Below, in pieces: positions 5,981-7,714 of a stretch of DNA of 7,714 nt. Position 1 is the first letter of the stretch. Each line of letters starts with the position of its first letter. Where the stretch lies: assembly GCA_943329165.2 (NCBI GenBank), contig CALQCV020000081.1, forward strand, positions 1 to 7,714, in the 5' to 3' direction. The stretch is from Candidatus Nitrotoga sp. CP45 (GTDB lineage Bacteria; Bacteroidota; Bacteroidia; Flavobacteriales; Flavobacteriaceae). The notes under the pieces are model-generated. The model saw only the letters and a list, made by a program, of their open reading frames with translations. It was not told the origin of the DNA and made no database searches. The position numbers and the translations under genes are program-made.

Positions 5981-6520
5981 ATGAAAGGATTTATTTTTAC
6001 CAATTTTATAGAATTTGTTGAAACAACCCATGGATTAGAAATGGTTGATGAAATGATCACTAATTGCAATTTACCATCCGAAGGTATTTATAGTTCATTT
6101 AGCAGCTATGACTTTGATGAATTAGTTAGTCTTTTAACTTATGTCTCTAAAAAAACAGATGTCAATCCGGAAATTTTATTAGAGAAGTTTGGGGTATTTG
6201 TTTTTCCATATCTTATTGGCAAACATTCCTATATCATTGAGCACTTCGATAATGCTTTAGACTTAATAGCAGGTATTGAAAATCATATTCATATTGAAGT
6301 AAGAAAACTTTATAATGATGCAGATCTTCCAACTTTTAGAGTTGTTGAAAAAACAGCAAAAAGATTAACTATAATTTATAATTCTTCAAAAGGGTTAACC
6401 TACTTTGCTATAGGCTTAATAAAAGAAACCCTAAATCATTTTAATGTTAGTGGAGCTGTTACTATTGACAGGTCTTTTGACACTAAAAAGGGAGTAAAAT
6501 TTGATATTGAACTAAATTAG
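5981..6520 (+). CDS. H-NOX (haem-nitric oxide/oxygen binding) sensor protein
   Basis: At 179 residues this is the usual size of a stand-alone bacterial H-NOX; it is expected in the cytoplasm with a b-type haem. The N-terminal helices begin MKGFIFTNFIEFVE, with the family pattern FPYL at 75-78. His104 in ENHIHIEVRKLY is the expected proximal haem ligand, seven residues before Tyr111, followed by LPTF with Pro117 at the conserved haem-distorting proline. The haem-propionate motif YxSxR appears as YNSSK (133-137), with Lys for Arg. Phe142 falls where the Thermoanaerobacter protein has distal Tyr140, so NO rather than O2 binding is inferred. In bacteria H-NOX proteins usually control a neighbouring histidine kinase or cyclic-di-GMP enzyme; here the kinase-like gene starts 91 bases downstream. 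No terminator is seen between them. ATG 5981 gives the canonical N-terminus. Confidence 0.92.
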   Translation: MKGFIFTNFIEFVETTHGLEMVDEMITNCNLPSEGIYSSFSSYDFDELVSLLTYVSKKTDVNPEILLEKFGVFVFPYLIGKHSYIIEHFDNALDLIAGIENHIHIEVRKLYNDADLPTFRVVEKTAKRLTIIYNSSKGLTYFAIGLIKETLNHFNVSGAVTIDRSFDTKKGVKFDIELN

Positions 6521-6611
6521 ACACCTATAATTTAACGTTTTTTTATCTGTAATAAACACACTGTCATTTTCCCTTATTTTTTTATTTGAATGACTAAAAG
6601 ACCTATTTATT

Positions 6612-7714
6612 TTGAGTACAAATAATATAGAAATATTAAAAAAAGCACTTGAAAGAGAGCGCAAAGCTAGAGAACTTGCTGAAAGTTTTGTAGAAAATCG
6701 CTTAAGAGAGCTTTATGTTAATAACATACAGCTTTCAAATAGAGTATTGACTCAAGAAGAATTTCAGAACGATCTTTTAGATAATCTAGTAGATGCATTA
6801 TTTGTAGTTGATTTTAATGGTGACATTTTAAAAATTAATAAAGAAGCAACTAAACTTCTAGGCCTTAAAAACGATTTTAAAATAGATAATATATCCCAAT
6901 TTTCTAACCGATACAAAAAGGGAATCCAAAAACTATTAAGCAAAGATGATCTTGAAAGTGAAAAGGAGGTTTTTTATTATGAATTTATAAATGCAAAAAA
7001 AGATAAAAAATACGTTACTATTAAATCGAAAATTTTAGTTGATTCTGAAAAAATCCCCTATGCGCATCAAGCAATTGTAAGGGACGTAACCGAAAAGTAT
7101 TTGCTTGACTTAAAAGTGCAAAAGCAACAGCAATTTGAAAAATTTGAATCACAAATAGTAAAAGATTTATTAAAGAGTAATGATATTTTTACTAATGCTT
7201 TTGACTTGGTTAATCATATTGCTGAATTTTTAAATACGGATGATTGCGTATTTTATGGTTTTATAAACGGAGAGTTAGTCCAATTAGCAACAACCAGCAA
7301 TAAATTAGATGCTAATCACATCATAAAAAATAAATTATCAATTTCGATTGATAAAGGTGTGGTTGGAAGAGTCGCAAGAAGCAAAAAAGGCGAAATAATT
7401 AATGATACCACTAAAGATAAAGATTATATTATTGACGATTTGTCTCGGCTTTCCGAAATTACTGTTCCCATTTTGTTGGATGGACAGGTAGTTGGTATTA
7501 TTGATTCTGAACATCCTGAAAAAAATCATTATACTGAAGATAAATTAGCTGCTTTATCTAAAATTTCAATTTTAATTTCTCTTCATATAAAAAATTCAGC
7601 TGCAGAATTAGAAAAAAGTTTAAAGCAACAAGAACTAGAAGCTACAAAAAACAGATTAGAAATTATTTTTGAAAGTTATTCTGATGCTAAAGTTATAGAA
7701 TCTAAAGACGGACA
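6612..7714 (+). CDS. Sensor histidine kinase-like protein (coiled coil-PAS-GAF…), H-NOX partner; 3' end beyond window
   Basis: An open frame of 367 codons to the right edge, preceded in frame by a stop (6591-6593). It contains no ATG, so TTG 6612 is the best start, giving (M)STNNIEILKKALERERKARE. Residues 6-45 form a charged heptad-like coiled coil, usual at the start of H-NOX-associated flavobacterial kinases. A PAS domain follows (about 48-165: LLDNLVDALFVVDFNGDILK to VRDVTEKY), then a linker helix, a GAF domain (about 190-327, with GVVGRVARSKKGEIIND and EITVPILLDGQVVGIID), another helix (330-350) and the start of what may be a second PAS (RLEIIFESYSDAKV). No membrane segment is seen, so it is cytoplasmic. 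The kinase core would be beyond the edge, so ‘histidine kinase’ rests on architecture and on the adjacent H-NOX and receiver genes. A cyclase or other output cannot be excluded. Confidence 0.82.
   Translation, partial: MSTNNIEILKKALERERKARELAESFVENRLRELYVNNIQLSNRVLTQEEFQNDLLDNLVDALFVVDFNGDILKINKEATKLLGLKNDFKIDNISQFSNRYKKGIQKLLSKDDLESEKEVFYYEFINAKKDKKYVTIKSKILVDSEKIPYAHQAIVRDVTEKYLLDLKVQKQQQFEKFESQIVKDLLKSNDIFTNAFDLVNHIAEFLNTDDCVFYGFINGELVQLATTSNKLDANHIIKNKLSISIDKGVVGRVARSKKGEIINDTTKDKDYIIDDLSRLSEITVPILLDGQVVGIIDSEHPEKNHYTEDKLAALSKISILISLHIKNSAAELEKSLKQQELEATKNRLEIIFESYSDAKVIESKDG

Noticed and set aside
6521..6611. Terminator or new promoter between the H-NOX and sensor genes
   Set aside because: T-rich runs are present but no stem precedes them, and the best promoter-like string (TTTATTTG near 6579-6588) misses the consensus and has no -33 partner; co-transcription is more likely.
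7338..7529. Minus-strand open frame opposite the GAF-encoding region
   Set aside because: Shadow of the TTG-initiated sensor gene on the plus strand.
1..7714. CRISPR array, tRNA, rRNA or attachment site
   Set aside because: No regularly spaced repeats and no tRNA- or rRNA-like sequence seen on either strand.

Overview
The window looks like a piece of an AT-rich Bacteroidota genome, most likely Flavobacterium or a close relative. Four things point there: a type IX secretion (T9SS) C-terminal sorting domain on a secreted enzyme, promoter -7 elements of the form TAnnTTTG, signal peptides of the flavobacterial ‘…LLLGINASWG’ kind, and an IS982-type transposase remnant. No Shine-Dalgarno sequence stands out ahead of most starts.

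Layout. The left edge (1-89, minus strand) holds only the N-terminal signal peptide of a secreted protein that continues outside the window. About 470 bases with no supported gene follow. A lone small lipoprotein gene on the minus strand (750-1094) has a good intrinsic terminator downstream (562-601). The centre is a large secreted GH57 glycoside hydrolase of amylopullulanase type (1363-4748) with two chitobiase-like/CBM26-like module pairs and a T9SS sorting tail. A single-base frameshift near 4336-4350 cuts the sorting tail off, so the main frame stops early at 4395. The gene is bracketed by a direct repeat (about 1297-1362 and 5020-5088, with a 32-base identical core). The downstream copy is the end of a decayed gene (about 4798-5071) that abuts a roughly 0.2-kb IS982 remnant.

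The right part (5559 to the edge) is a plus-strand operon for gas sensing. It encodes a single-domain CheY-like response regulator, a stand-alone H-NOX (haem-nitric oxide binding) protein, and a sensor kinase-like protein with coiled coil, PAS and GAF domains. The last gene starts with TTG, contains no methionine codon in the visible part and runs off the right edge. A well-formed Bacteroidota promoter (5359-5390) precedes the operon.

How they may work together. The H-NOX protein probably senses NO and controls the kinase, which would pass phosphate to the CheY-like regulator. The GH57 enzyme would degrade alpha-glucans (starch, glycogen or pullulan) outside the cell if its sorting tail were in frame; as read here it should not be exported correctly. 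The two halves show no sign of acting together. The mobile-element and pseudogene debris between them suggests a rearranged junction.
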